Assembly: GCF_046630445.1 (NCBI RefSeq)
Contig: NC_092339.1
Span: 52,909,001-52,973,000, forward strand
DNA from: Rutidosis leptorrhynchoides
Lineage: Eukaryota; Streptophyta; Magnoliopsida; Asterales; Asteraceae
DNA length: 64,000 nucleotides
Direction: 5' to 3'
Shown: piece after piece, positions 22,365 to 34,779 of the stretch
Numbering within the stretch: the first letter of the stretch is position 1
Layout of the letters: every line of letters begins with the position of its first letter
Translations under genes and position numbers: made by a program
The notes under the pieces: generated by a model
What the model was told of the DNA's origin: nothing
The model's input: only the letters and a program-made list of their open reading frames with translations
Databases searched by the model: none

Positions 22365-22715
22365 ATGGAATCCCATTCAAGCTCCGAAAGCAGTGTGACC
22401 GGAATAGATCAACCAATCAGTCATCACATATTCTGGATGAATTGGGGATGGTTCGTAGCCTCCTCAATCATTGGAGACAAGAAGAAGGTGATCCCTTCCA
22501 TCCACCACATTGCCATCTTGACGAAGAACCTGAAGCACTTACCGGCGAACCTTTCCGAAACACCATTTTCTCGCTCATTTCTAGAGTATCTCATCACGAT
22601 TATATATTACATCAAATTTTAGATTTTATTTATCCGCTCGTCCGAACCGACAATCACCCCGGTGTAATAGAAGAAGTCAACGAGCTTCGCGCTCGGGTAG
22701 TGGCTTTGGAGAATA
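22365..22715 (+). pseudogene. gag-like ORF of element B, 5' part (interrupted)
   Basis: ATG 22365 begins a Ser-rich N-terminus followed by GIDQPISHHIFWMNWGW. A frame change after this point moves the reading to the frame of RQEEGDPFHPPH, EALTGEPFRNTIFSLISR and the coiled-coil-like GVIEEVNELRARVVALEN. The position after the primer-binding site is that of gag, but there is no recognisable capsid domain or zinc knuckle. The frame is cut at 22715 by a solo LTR and resumes at 26002 with QRLQIPVAASAA and a Pro/Thr-rich tail. That tail contains several stops, each explained by a C-to-T change in a Gln codon. Function is unknown; RNA packaging is only inferred from position. Confidence 0.65.
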
Positions 22716-25700
22716 TGAAATGTCCCGTTCATATTGATTATAAACGTTCCATATTAATTGATTTCGTTGCGAGGTTTTGACCTCTATATGAGACGTTTTT
22801 CAAAGACTGCATTCATTTTTAAAACAACCATAACCTTTATTTTATCAATAAAGGTTTCAAAAGCATTACGTAGATTATCAAATAATGATAATCTAAAATA
22901 TACTGTTTACACACGACCATTACATAATGGTTTACAATAGAAATATATTACATCGACATATGTTTCTTGAATGCAGTTTTTACACAATATCATACAAACA
23001 TGGACTCCAAATCTTGTCCTTATTTTAGTATGCAACAGCGGAAGCTCTTAGTATTCACCTGAGAATAAACATGCTTTAAACGTCAACAAAAATATTGGTG
23101 AGTTATAGGTTTAACCTATATATATCAAATCGTAACAATAGACCACAAGATTTCATATTTCAATATACATCCCATACATAGAGATAAAAATCATTCATAT
23201 GGTGAACACCTGGTAACCGACATTAACAAGATGCATATATAAGAATATCCCCATCATTCCGGGACACCCTTCGGATATGATATAAATTTCGAAGTACTAA
23301 AGCATCCGGTACTCTGGATGGGGTTTGTTAGGCCCAATAGATCTATCTTTAGGATTCGCGTCAATTAGGGTGTCTGTTCCCTAATTCTTAGATTACCAGA
23401 CTTAATAAAAAGGGGCATATTCGATTTCGATAATTCAACCATAGAATGTAGTTTCACGTACTTGTGTCTATTTTGTAAATCATTTATAAAACCTGCATGT
23501 ATTCTCATCCCAAAAATATTAGATTTTAAAAGTGGGACTATAACTCACTTTCACAGATTTTTACTTCGTCGGGAAGTAAGACTTGGCCACTGGTCGATTC
23601 ACGAACCTATAACAAATATGTACATATATATCAAAGTATATTCAAAATATATTTACAACACTTTTAATACATTTTGATGTTTTAAGTTTATTAAGTCAGC
23701 TGTCCTCGTTAGTAACCTACAACTAGTTGTCCAACGTTAGATGTACAGAAAAAAAAATTGATATATATTATCTTGAATCAATCCACGACCCAGTGTATAC
23801 ACGTCTCAGGCTAGATCACAACTCAAAGTATATATATTTTTGGAATCAACCTCAACCCTGTATAGCTAACTACCACATTACTGCATATAGAGTGTCTATG
23901 GTTGTTCCAAATAATATATACACATGAGTCGATATGATATGTCAAAACATTTGCATACGTGTCTATGGTATCCCAAGATTACATAATATATTAGAATACA
24001 TGTATAATACAATATAAGTTATCTAGGATATGATTAATATAGATTTGTTACCAATTTTCACGTTGCTACAACAAGAAAAATTATCCAATCTTGTTTTACC
24101 CATAACTTCTTCATTTTAAATCCGTTTTGAGTGAATAAAATTGCTATGGTTTCATATTGAACTCTATTTTATGAATCTAAATAGAAAAAGTATAGGTTTA
24201 TAGTCGAAAATATAAGTTACAAGTCATTTTTGTAAAGGTAGTCATTTCAGTCGAAAGAACGACGTCTAGATGACCATTTTAGAAAACATACTTCCACTTT
24301 GAGTTTAACCATGATTTTTGGATATAGTTTCATGTTCATAAGAAAAATTATTTTCCCAGAAGAACAAATTTTAAATCAAAGTTTATCATAGTTTTTAATT
24401 AACTAACCCAAAACAGCCCGCGGTGTTACTACGACGGCGTATGTCCGGTTTTACAGTGTTCTTCGTGTTTTCAGGTTTTAAATCATTAAGTTAGCATATC
24501 ATATAGATATAGAACATGTGTTTAGTTGATTTTAAAAGTCAAGTTAGAAGGATTAACTTTTGTTTGCGAACAAGTTTAGAATTAACTAAACTATGTTCTA
24601 GTGATTACAAGTTTAAACCTTCGAATAAGATAGCTTTATATGTATGAATCGAATGATGTTATGAACATCATTACTACCTCAAGTTTTCTGGATAAAGCTA
24701 CGGGAAATGAGAAAAATGGATCTAGCTTCAAAGGATCCTTGGATGGCTTGAAAGTTCTTGAAGTAGAATCATGACACGAAAACAAGTTCAAGTAAGATTT
24801 CCACTCGAAATAAGATTGTTATAGTTATAGAAATTGAATCAAAGTTTTAATATGAGTATTACCTTGTATTAGAAAGATATCTTACTGTAAATAAGAAATA
24901 TTTCTTGAGGTTGGATGATCACTCTACAAGATTGGAAGTAAGCTAGTAAACTTGGAAGTATTCTTGATTTTATGAAACTAGAACTTGTAGAATTTATGAA
25001 GAACACTTAGAACTTGAAGATAGAACTTGAGAGAGATTAATTAGATGAAGAAAATTAAAGAATGAAAGTGTTTGTAGGTGTTTTTGGTCGTTGGTATATG
25101 GATTAGATATAAAGGATGTGTAATTTTATTTACATGTAAATAAGTCATGAATGATTACTCATATTTTTGTAATTTTATGAGATATTTCATGCTAGTTGCC
25201 AAATGATGGTTCCCACATGTGTTAGGTGACTCACATGGGCTGCTAAGAACTGATCATTGGAGTGTATATACCAATAGTACATACATCTAAAAGCTGTGTA
25301 TTGTACGAGTACGAATACAGGTGCGTACGAGTAGAATTGTTGATGAAACTGAACGAGGATGTAATTGTAAGCATTTTTGTTAAGTAGAATTATTTTGATA
25401 AGTGTCTTGAAGTCTTTAAAAAGTGTATGAATACATATTAAAACACTACATGTATATACATTTTAACTGAGTCGTTAAGTCATCGTTAGTCGTTACATGT
25501 AAGTGTTGTTTTGAAACCTTTAGGTTAACGATCTTGTTAAATGTTGTTAACCCATTTTTTATTAAATCAAATGAGATGTTAAATTATTACATTATCATGA
25601 TATCATGATGTATTAATATATCTTAATATGATATATATACATTAAATGTCGTTACAACGATAATTGTTACATATATGTCTCGTTTCAAAATCATTAAGTT

Positions 25701-26001
25701 AGTAGTCTTGTTTTTACTGTTTTTACATATGTAGTTCATTGTTAATATACTTAATGATATGTTTACTTATCATAATATCATGTTAACTATATATATCCAT
25801 ATATATGTCATCATATAGTTTTTACAAGTTTTAACGTTCGTGAATCGCCGGTCAACTTGGGTGGTCAATTGTCTATATGAAACCTATTTCAATTAATCAA
25901 GTCTTAACAAGTTTGATTGATTAACATGTTGGAAACATTTAATCATGTAAATATCAATTTCATTTAATATATAAAAATATGGAAAAGTTCGGGTCACTAC
26001 A
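22716..26001 (-). mobile_element. Solo LTR nested in the gag-like ORF of element B
   Basis: The insertion is 3286 bp from TGAAATGTCCCG to GGGTCACTACA. GAATA flanks it on both sides (22711-22715 and 26002-26006), and the interrupted ORF continues across it. No interior or second LTR is present, so this is the product of LTR-LTR recombination. It is a diverged relative of the A/B/D LTRs and shares with them GATAGATCTATC (about 23337-23348), GATTCACGAAC (23596-23606) and its inverse (25836-25846). No gene is seen in it. Confidence 0.88.
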
Positions 26002-26205
26002 GAATATGGTGCAGAGATTACAAATACCAGTAGCAGCATCAGCAGCATAGCCAGTACCACCATCATCAACGCCAACAGTACCATTACCACCTCCAACCGC
26101 AACCGTGTTGTAAACCTCAACTTCACAATCTGTCCCACTAGCATCAACGTCATACGCACCATAGATACCAAGGAGTACCAACAACAATAACTGACGAAGT
26201 ATTAA
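26002..26205 (+). pseudogene. gag-like ORF of element B, 3' part
   Basis: This continues from 22715 after the solo LTR. It reads a Val/Gln stretch, then a Pro/Ser/Thr-rich tail ending near IPRSTNNNN. Stops TAG, TAA and TAG are each one C-to-T step from CAG or CAA. Confidence 0.6.
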
Positions 26206-27580
26206 TTCATAACTTCATTGGAGAAACATTCCGCGGCGATTATGTAATCTCTAAAGTCTTAGAGATTATCTAATCTAGCCCTAACCATAAATCAGTTAAG
26301 CGAACCAAAATGATAGAACGAAGAGTAGAAACCCTGACAAAAATGGTGTGTGATTAACAAGCTAAACTTGCTTTACCAACAGCATCAACAGTACCGTCAG
26401 CGTTACCAGCATCGTCAGTACAGTCAACATCTGAATCAACAACACCAATAACATCACAAACTCCTTCAGTTTAAGAATCACTGTGGACATCATTACGAAT
26501 CAATAACGTGTATATTGTATCAACGAGTTATGAAGAATTAACTCATTCCCTCCGAAGAAATTATATGTTTATTATATATATATATATATATTGAAATAAA
26601 TCTTTCCGTGCTAAGCTATTATGTGTGAATCTTAACTACTCGGTTAATTCATATTACAAATATGCAATAATGTACGTCCTTCGGCCGCTACTTAACCAGC
26701 GTTAACTACAATCTCTGTCGCAATTCAACAAATTCCAATTCATAATAAATCAAGTATATATTTGATTTTACACTTTCATCATCGATGTACCCGAAACTTT
26801 TTAGATAACATCATTCGTACTTTGCGAAATTTACAAGAATTCCACGAACCGAACATCATACATCAACAAATAACGAAGTATTGATTCATAATTTCAATGT
26901 CATTAAAGAAATACTGCGTAAAAGTTATGTACTTTTTAAAGCCTTTAGGGATTATTCAATTCTAGTTTCAACCGTAAATCAAATGAGTTTAATTTAACAT
27001 TAACTCATTAAATCTATGTTACATCTGAAGAAAATATACGTATATATATTTTCATAAAGACTGTAATAAAATTCTTTTGTACAAAATATTAATTGTGAAA
27101 TTTTTTTTAACGGGTAGGTAATACCCGAGAGATATATAAATTCACAATTAATATGTTACATTCTTCGAATCTGATTCAGCAAATCATCCATTATACTCCC
27201 TACTTTCACAACAGTATACATTCTTTTATAGAAATCAAAACAACCATACTCATTCAAAATTTAATTACATATTCTGATTTTGAAATCTCAAAATTCAACT
27301 TGAGATATGACCAAAATCATTACTCTTAGATCCTTACATCTTTCACAAGCTATATTTTAACTTCAAAACTGTGTTAGAACATCAAATGTATGTTGACGAT
27401 TACAATATGTGTTCAAAACCTTCGAAAATGTCTGAAGACACTTCGAATGATGAGCAATCGAGATGATGATCCAACCACATGTTACCCACAGTTATGTACC
27501 CAAAAAACTCTTGAAACCAAAGTAAAAGTTTAAACAACGTATCCGCGTAAGATTCTTTGGCATTTATTAGCAAAAATAAC
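26206..27580 (+). other. Non-coding interior of element B
   Basis: This stretch aligns with A (about 11100-12180) and D (about 61150-62340). I recognise no gene. It contains CAG/CATC-rich DNA at 26370-26450 and an AT tract near 26570-26590. Confidence 0.5.
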
Positions 27581-27599
27581 TTTGCGACTCCTATTCAAA

Positions 27600-27690
27600 G
27601 TAGCCAGTTTTGTCACAGCTCCAGCAAGTCAACTTCGACTTTTCAGTCAGACTAACCTTATTATAACCTTGAGATATACACCATCGTTAG
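27600..27690 (-). pseudogene. Antisense zinc-knuckle-like remnant in element B
   Basis: The minus strand reads KSKLTCWSCDKTGYFE and then a stop. It corresponds to the A copy at 10901 and the D copy at 60971. The pattern resembles CX2CX4HX4C with the H replaced by Y. Confidence 0.4.
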
Positions 27691-27984
27691 CAGGGAACCT
27701 TTTACATTCCACCACATTATTAGCAGATGTACCAACAACTTCATTACCCTTTGACTTTAGCCTCTCCAAAAAGTCATTATAATTATTCATTGAAACCCCA
27801 TCATTTACTCATTCGCATCTTGTAATGAGAATTGCCATACGAATCATTGGGAATTAGCAATCAGTATTTTGAAATCTCGCAGCATGTCTACGCCAACAGT
27901 TATTTATGTATATATAACGTCTATCTTCTGGACTTAATTTGAATGTAAAGTTTCTGAAAAACACTCCGAACTACAAATTGGTTC

Positions 27985-28267
27985 TCCGAAAATGAAAAAA
28001 ATGCTGATGAAGCAGCAAAAACTATAAACGACTTTAAACGGTAAAAGCTGGATAATAATGATGAAGTGTGCTGGCAAAGCGCAGAAAAATAGAAGTTTTG
28101 GAACTGGAAAACGGATTGAGCAAAGTAGGAAGGAGGCTGTGGACAAATTACAAAGACTGAACCTGACTTCAAAGGATCCAAATGATTCAGTACCTGCTGA
28201 AGTCATTAACGAATACCTTGCTCCTGACTCTAAACCCCTGCGGACAATATTCTTCATCATCCTCTGA
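27985..28267 (+). pseudogene. Captured poly(A)-binding protein fragment in element B, with an open frame 28058-28267
   Basis: The first part reads NADEAAKTINDFKR, the RRM3 'FENADEAAKAVEALNG' region of plant PABP, then a stop. From 28058 a 69-codon frame is open and contains GKAQK, RIEQSRKEAVDKLQRLNL and SKDPNDSV, matching the PABP RRM3 end, linker and RRM4 start in order. PABP binds mRNA poly(A) tails in the cytoplasm. This piece lacks complete RRMs and so is not expected to bind RNA by itself. It is in the element's sense direction. The short frame might be expressed, but I infer a pseudogene. Other copies are at 1840, 49380 and 60600. Confidence 0.72.
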
Positions 28268-28947
28268 TATTAGAAATTCTAAAATATCATCATATCTTTC
28301 ATTATAAATATCCTCCATATTTTTGAAGATATTTTCTTAATTTTTCTTATTTGAAATCATTTACCTCTTCGCGCTATCTGTATTACATCATAAAAGAAAC
28401 TATTTTAGTTTCTAAATTCTGAAACATTCAAGTTTAAAATAGGAATATTTTAAAGTAGTGTTGGGAACTGAAGCATGAATTAGTATAATATAATGACACT
28501 TGATCAATGTGATTATATTACAGTAAGTCATGCTGAGTTTCTAAATGGAACGTGATGATTCACAGATCATAACATCATCATGTGCCATGTTATACGACTC
28601 TTGTATTCTATTTAACCTCTAAAATATCAAGAAAATATTTTTTGATGATTCGGCCTTTTCCAAGGTATTCTAGTAATTTGACAAGTCAAGATCGTGCCAT
28701 CACAATTTCCTTCCTAGAACATTAACAATGTTCATTCCGAAATTCATATCGTGAATTCTGGACCATTACAAGCGGTGCTTAATCGCAAGAAGAAGAAACG
28801 AAAGGACAAAACTTCGAAATAGAAATTGGGGTATAAATTGCAGCAAATAAAAGAGAGCATTAACTGTGAATGATAATGATTATAGAAGACAGAAGCAGAG
28901 ACTTTGAAATATAAGGGAACATATAAAGCCCAACGACAAACCAGAAG

Positions 28948-29121
28948 TTATAAACCATATATATCGATGCATATAGCAATATAAAGACACGGGAGAACTA
29001 GAAACACTATAAACCCAAGAGTATAGTAGAAGTAAATAGATTCTTCCGGTGGTAGATGAAAAAGAAGAATGACCGATATGAAAGTTAGAAGTATATCGAG
29101 AATCAGAACTGGATGGAGCAT
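28948..29121 (-). CDS. 57-residue two-pass membrane microprotein, antisense ORF of element B
   Basis: ATG at 29121, TAA at 28948, 57 codons. Hydrophobic segments at residues about 3-23 and 33-50 are joined by a short loop with the invariant motif LPPEES (23-28). The C-terminus ends ICIDIYGL. Equivalent ORFs at 48597-48770 (C) and 59817-59990 (D) have exactly the same length with no indel, at about 70-77% identity. The ORF is antisense to the retrotransposon, between its interior and the 3' LTR. Here a 617-bp solo LTR sits about 50 bp upstream and separates it from the TATA-like site at 29824-29829. Asp9 and His22 inside the first hydrophobic segment make this the least convincing membrane copy. 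I do not recognise the family. Confidence 0.6.
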   Translation of the reverse strand: MLHPVLILDILLTFISVILLFHLPPEESIYFYYTLGFIVFLVLPCLYIAICIDIYGL

Positions 29122-29171
29122 ATTGATGAATACTTTAAAATATGAGTTGAGGGGGAAAGAATAGAAGGTGA

Positions 29172-29788
29172 TGAAACATGACTAGGAACTTAGAAATCAA
29201 CAGATTTAACTCACACAATGGCGGAATAAGTGAATCAAACCCTCTAATGAATAGGTTAAGTTTTTTTTTTTTGGTTAATTTAGTCAAACCACAACTAAAT
29301 CAAGTGTGATTAGATCAACACCTAGAGCTATTATTCACCACTTGGGTGATTTGGACTGAGAGAGAATCGGAGGAGCTCACTAGATCTGAGTGTGTGTAAC
29401 AAATGAGAGGCTTAACCTAAAATGAAGAACATAAGACTTTATATACCCCTGCTGTTGACTCACCCATATGATTCATTCATCACACGTACGAGTTGGCTTC
29501 ATCAGCCGTACGGGTGATCACTCACTCGTGTCTTCTCATTTAGGTTGTAATTGTGACTTAGCTCAGCATCAACCGTGCGTATGAGCCTGTCAGCCGTACT
29601 AGTGAGGCTTCACTCGTACGTCTGACTAAGTCTAACATAGTTAAACATCTAAATCTCGTTCCTGCAGTTCCTGTCACCACATACAAATATGGATAGGATA
29701 ATAACGAGCAATCATGGTGGCCTGTAAACTGTTGTACCTGCAATGGACGTGGGTAGATGTCTAGGGACTTGCATAAAATGCATCAACA
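29172..29788 (-). mobile_element. Solo LTR nested upstream of the microprotein ORF
   Basis: The segment is absent from C and D. On the minus strand it starts TGTTGATGCATTTTATGC and ends CATGTTTCA. A minus-strand TATA element (TATATAAAG) lies near 29440, followed by a T/C-rich stretch. It contains several GTACGRSTGA-like short repeats around 29480-29640. A clean target duplication is not visible, so the ends are approximate. Confidence 0.5.
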
Positions 29789-29823
29789 GAAGATGTGAGT
29801 TGCAAGGAAATGAAGGAGGTGAA

Positions 29824-29829
29824 TTTATA
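29824..29829 (-). promoter_or_regulatory. TATA-like site of the antisense unit in element B
   Basis: The minus strand reads TTATAAATTCACC, matching CTATAAATTAGC at 48515 in C. It now lies about 700 bp upstream of the microprotein ATG because of the nested LTR. Confidence 0.35.
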
Positions 29830-30911
29830 AGAAAATCTCCGACAGAACAATTAAAATGGACGATCGCATTTAAAGCGGATCCTAATTCCCTTGATTATCG
29901 GAGAGTCAAATCTTATTAAGAAGATTTTCTTCAAATCCCTTGAAATCCGGGAATCAATCATATCTACGTCAAATGATAAGATGAATCTACACTTACTCAT
30001 TTCACTCTTCTATGTTAGCTTCATTCGTACTCTTCATATAAATGGATTTTTTATTCAAATTATTCGCTGATGATAAAACTCTAATTTTCTGCCCGTATGC
30101 ATCATGAAAACATACTTATTATCATTCATGACCTTTCCACTCAAATTTCGGGACGAAATTTCTTTAACGGGTAGGTACTGTGACAACCCAGAAATTTCCA
30201 ACCAAATTTAAACTTTAATCTTTATATGTTTCCGACACGATAAGCAATATTTGTTAAGTTAAATTTTAAGAATTTTAAACTATGTTCATACATTCATTCA
30301 ACCTCGACCAAGTTCCAACGATTCACGAACCATTAAACGAATATGATTATATATGTATATGTGTATATATATTATAACTTGAAACGTAAACAAAATATTA
30401 GATTAAATACTTTATATGATTGTATCTGTTTCAAAATATTTATCAATGGAATTAGAAGATAAGATCAAATGATTGAATTATCAGATATATTGAATTATGA
30501 TTACAAGTCTCTGTTGAAAGGCCCACGTTGATTTGAGAAATCTTTCCATTTTAACAATATTCGGAAAATGGTAAAGTGATTTATAAATAAGAACAAATTG
30601 TCAATCATTGAGAACTAGACAAAGGATAGTGGAAGATTGAATCTCATAAAGACTCGATTGGTCTATTTAGTTTCAAACGTACAAAAACATTTTCAGTTTA
30701 AAAAGAACTTTATTATTAAAACGTATATAACTTTTATAAATATCTAGAACCACTTTTATAAAGATAACGATATTTATATTTTATTTTATTAAATATATAT
30801 AACGATTTAAATTAATATTATATATATTTATACGCGTATTATACGTACATAGTTTTATACTTTTACTATACTTAAACTTTACCTTTACTTTATTTTTACT
30901 TTACTTTAACT

Positions 30912-31074
30912 TTAATAATTCACTTTAATAGTTCATACTTTAATAATTTACTTTAATAATTCATACTTTAATAATTCACTTTAATAATTCATACTTTAAT
31001 AATTCACTTTAATAATTCATACTTTAATAATTCACTTTAATAATTCATACTTTAATAATTCACTTTAATAATTC
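30912..31074 (+). repeat. Expanded minisatellite, right LTR of B
   Basis: The unit is the same as at 19036-19132 but with more copies. It is directly followed by the TATA box at 31085. Confidence 0.85.
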
Positions 31075-31851
31075 AAAAATATATTATAAATAGAATTCAA
31101 TAGGTTTCATTATTTCATAGAAACTTGAAAATATTTTTCTCTAAACTCTCTCAATCGATTTACATATATATATTTACTCCGTATTATTTCAAGATATTAT
31201 TAGTATACATAAAATATTACGACGGAGTGCTGTCCGAGTGATTTCGAAATTGTTTTTCGAGTAGGATAGGATTAAGGAAATTATGGGTTATAGCTATGGA
31301 GGTGATTGAGTATGGTTCATGGGTATGCTCGTGAGGTCAATATAGTGTTTATCATTTCCGTTGCGTCTACGTACCTTTCCTGCAATATTGAATCTCAATA
31401 TTGATACGTGAGTACTCATAATTTAACTTTTACATACTAATAGTGTATCCCTGACTAGTGCTCGAGTATTTAGGATTATGCATGCTTGTACTTTTGATAT
31501 TGCCCTTAGACAGGTTAGGTTGAATCTTGAATTAGTTACACTTGCGGTTGAGATAAGGTATAAGATATGCATGTCCTTGGAAAGCTAGCGAAAAATTAAG
31601 AACTTTTCCTTTAGATATCGAATGGTTTCGATGAACGGATTAGAAGTTATAATCAATTGAATTTTCGATATTTTTATTAAAAATGATTATTATTATCGTC
31701 GTTTTTATCGTCATTCTAGTTTTATCTTATTATTATCATTATTATTATCTTTTTCAATAAAAGGGATTTATCATTAAAAATTGTTATTTTTTTTTATTAT
31801 TACTATCGTTATTATCGTTAAAGTTATAATTAGTATTATTATTATTATCCA

Positions 31852-31970
<119 letters not shown>

Positions 31971-33909
31971 CATTATTAATATTAATATATATATATATAT
32001 ATATCATTATTTAAAAATGGTTATTGTTATTGTTATTATTATTATTACTATATTATCATTAAGATAATTATTAGTATTATCGTTAATAATGTTATAGTAA
32101 CTATCATTATTAATATTAGTGTAATTAAAACAAATATTTGTAACACTTAATATTTTGATTACTATTATTATCATTATTATGAACACGATATAAAAGACGA
32201 TTAAAAGCTATTAAACGAAACGACTAGAAAATAATGAGTAAGAGTATCATGATGAAATTAAAATATTATAAGATATTGATTTAGATAAAATTATAGTTCT
32301 TATTATTTTTATCATTACTATTATTATTAAAAGTATCGTTAGTATTAAAACTATCATTTTAACAAAAATTATCATTTTAATAGAAATGTCATTGTTACTA
32401 TAAAATATCATTATTATTATTATTTTAAATAGAATTATTATTTTAAAGATAATATTAAAAATTATCGTAAATATTAAAGTTATCATAATTAGAATTATCG
32501 TTTTATCATAATGTCATCTTAGTAATTATAAATATTGATATTTTTATAATAATAATTATTATTACAAAATAATACAATTTTTACTTACTATCATTATAGA
32601 TATTATTTTATCAAATAAATATGTGATACAAACATATTTTACTACGTGTAATAACTTACTTTAATAATACCTATCATATTATCTTTATGATATTAAATTA
32701 ACCCTATAAATTTTATTACTTAATATATATAAAAGTATATTTTATTATATAAATTTAATATAAAATTTTATTTATTAATAAATAAATTATATTATTTACT
32801 CTAATAAATCTTTTAAAAGTATTTAAAAATATAAAATGACGATATTTAAACTATATATTAATCATGTATAGATTTTTGGAAATTATTTTGAGTCAAATTT
32901 ACTTTTGTTGACTTTTGCATATTAGTCTCGAGCATTAGGATTGTGGTACACTATGACTTGACCTAATTTGTTAGACAAATATTGACCAACACATAAATAT
33001 ATATAATTAATTTAGGTTGGTGAATCCGAGGCCAACCTTGCACTTGTTCAATGACGTTATATGTATTTTTACTACGAAATACAGTATGGTGAGTTTCATT
33101 TGCCTTTTTACCCTTTATATTTTTGGGACTGAGAATACATGCGCTTTTATAAATGTTTGACGAAATAGACACAAGTAATTGAAACTACATTCTATGGTTG
33201 AATTATCGAAATCGAATATGCCCTTTTTTATTAAAGTTTGGTAATCTAAGAATTAGGGAACAGCCACCCTAATTGACGCGAATCCTAAAGATAGATCTAT
33301 TGGGCCTAACAAACTCCATCCAAAGTACCGGATGCTTTAGTACTTCGAAATTTATATCATGTCCGAAGGAGGATCCCGGAATGATAGGGGATATTCTTAT
33401 ATGTATCTAGTTAATGTCGGTTACCAGGTGTTCACCATATGAATGATTATTTTTGTCTCTATGCATGGGACGTATATTTATGAGAACTGAAAATGAAATT
33501 CTTGTGGTCTATTAAAATGATGGAAATAAATGATTATGATAAACTAATGAACTCACCAACCTTTTGGTTGACACTTTAAAGCATGTTTATTCTCAGGTAT
33601 TAAAGAAATCTTCCGCTGTGCATTTACTCATTTTAAATATATTACCTGGAGTCTTTCATAGTATATTTCGAAGAACGTTGCATTCGAGTCATTGAGTTCA
33701 TCAAAGATTATTATTAAATTAATTTATAGTTGGATAGTGGATATTATGAAATGGTATGCATGTCTGTCAATTTTCGATGTAAAGAAAGTTTGTCTTTTAA
33801 AAACGAATGCAATGTTTGTAAAATGTATCATATAGAGGTCAAATACCCCGCAATGTAATCAACTATTGTGAATCGTTTATAATGTATATGAACGGGTCCT
33901 TTCATAATT

Positions 33910-34149
33910 GATGCTACAGATAGATTCTAGAACTTATGTATGAACAAATCAAGCTTACTTCAATCCATAACAACTTTCAGTTTACATATAGGCTTTAGGC
34001 TTTGTTCCATAGTTACAGTTCTAAAAGAAAGGGAATTCTGAAAGAAAGAAGTAAACATAATCAAAATTTTAACAAGAGAGGAAAAAAAAGTGAAATGATT
34101 ACCGTGCTTAATTTTACTTCTTACACTTTCTTCTAAATCGAAAAGATCG
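33910..34149. other. Host DNA right of element B
   Basis: This continues the sequence left of 18293 after the TAATT duplication. No gene or repeat is recognised. Confidence 0.4.
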
Positions 34150-34368
34150 AAGTTGTGACGTCGTCCCACCGAGTTCGATTCCTATGGCTACATATTAACC
34201 TACAATTTCATCTATGCCATGAAATACCACCCATGACACTTTTCTCACATCGCGTTGGGGGTAAAGGGGAAGGGAGTTTTACCGTCCATGCCTCATATGA
34301 AATTAGTGCGGGTTTCCTCTTGGACACGCATGTGATCCCAACTAACTGCTGATGTCCAAAAAAAAAAA
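34150..34368 (+). mobile_element. SINE-like element
   Basis: GAGTTCGATTCC at 34171-34182 matches a tRNA B-box (consensus GGTTCGANTCC), and the sequence ends in an A-run at 34358-34368. The A-box end is unclear, so the 5' end is a guess. Confidence 0.35.
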
Positions 34369-34403
34369 TTTCAAAAAGGTCCACTTCTTTTTTTTAGCCT
34401 GGG

Positions 34404-34600
34404 TATGCAACTTTTTTTTTTAGCTGACTAACCCCAGGGCAACTAAGCGCTTTACGAGCAGCCCGGAGTCATTGTAGGCGAACCTCCGTGGCCATGAAGA
34501 AGAATAACTTTGTGAATGGCAGGAATCGAACATTTGACCCCCACATTGAAAGGTTACCATGTCACCACCACCCTCATGGCTAGATCCACTTACTTCTCTT
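34404..34600 (-). mobile_element. tRNA-derived SINE-like element, minus strand
   Basis: On the minus strand an A-box-like TAGCCATGAGGGTGG and a B-box TGTTCGATTCC (complement at 34522-34532) have tRNA-like spacing. They are followed by a body ending in GGTTAGTCAGC and an A-run (the T-run at 34411-34420). This is typical of plant tRNA-derived SINEs. Confidence 0.5.
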
Positions 34601-34779
34601 ATATCCCTTTTCACTTCATTTATTTTCAAGAAGACAAAAGGTTGATAGCTACTCTTTAACCCTACTTAATATTCACATGTTAATGGAAATGAACATGAGA
34701 GGATTATTGTCGTGTATTTTTATTCAACCAATGATTTTAACCACCCAACCCTTTCGCATCCCCACCTCCCCGTTCACAC

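Noticed and set aside
27934..28260. A 108-codon minus-strand ORF in element B as a real antisense protein.
   Set aside because: It is the reverse of the PABP-derived segment. Its resemblance to the C copy on that strand follows from DNA similarity, and the PABP reading on the other strand explains it better.
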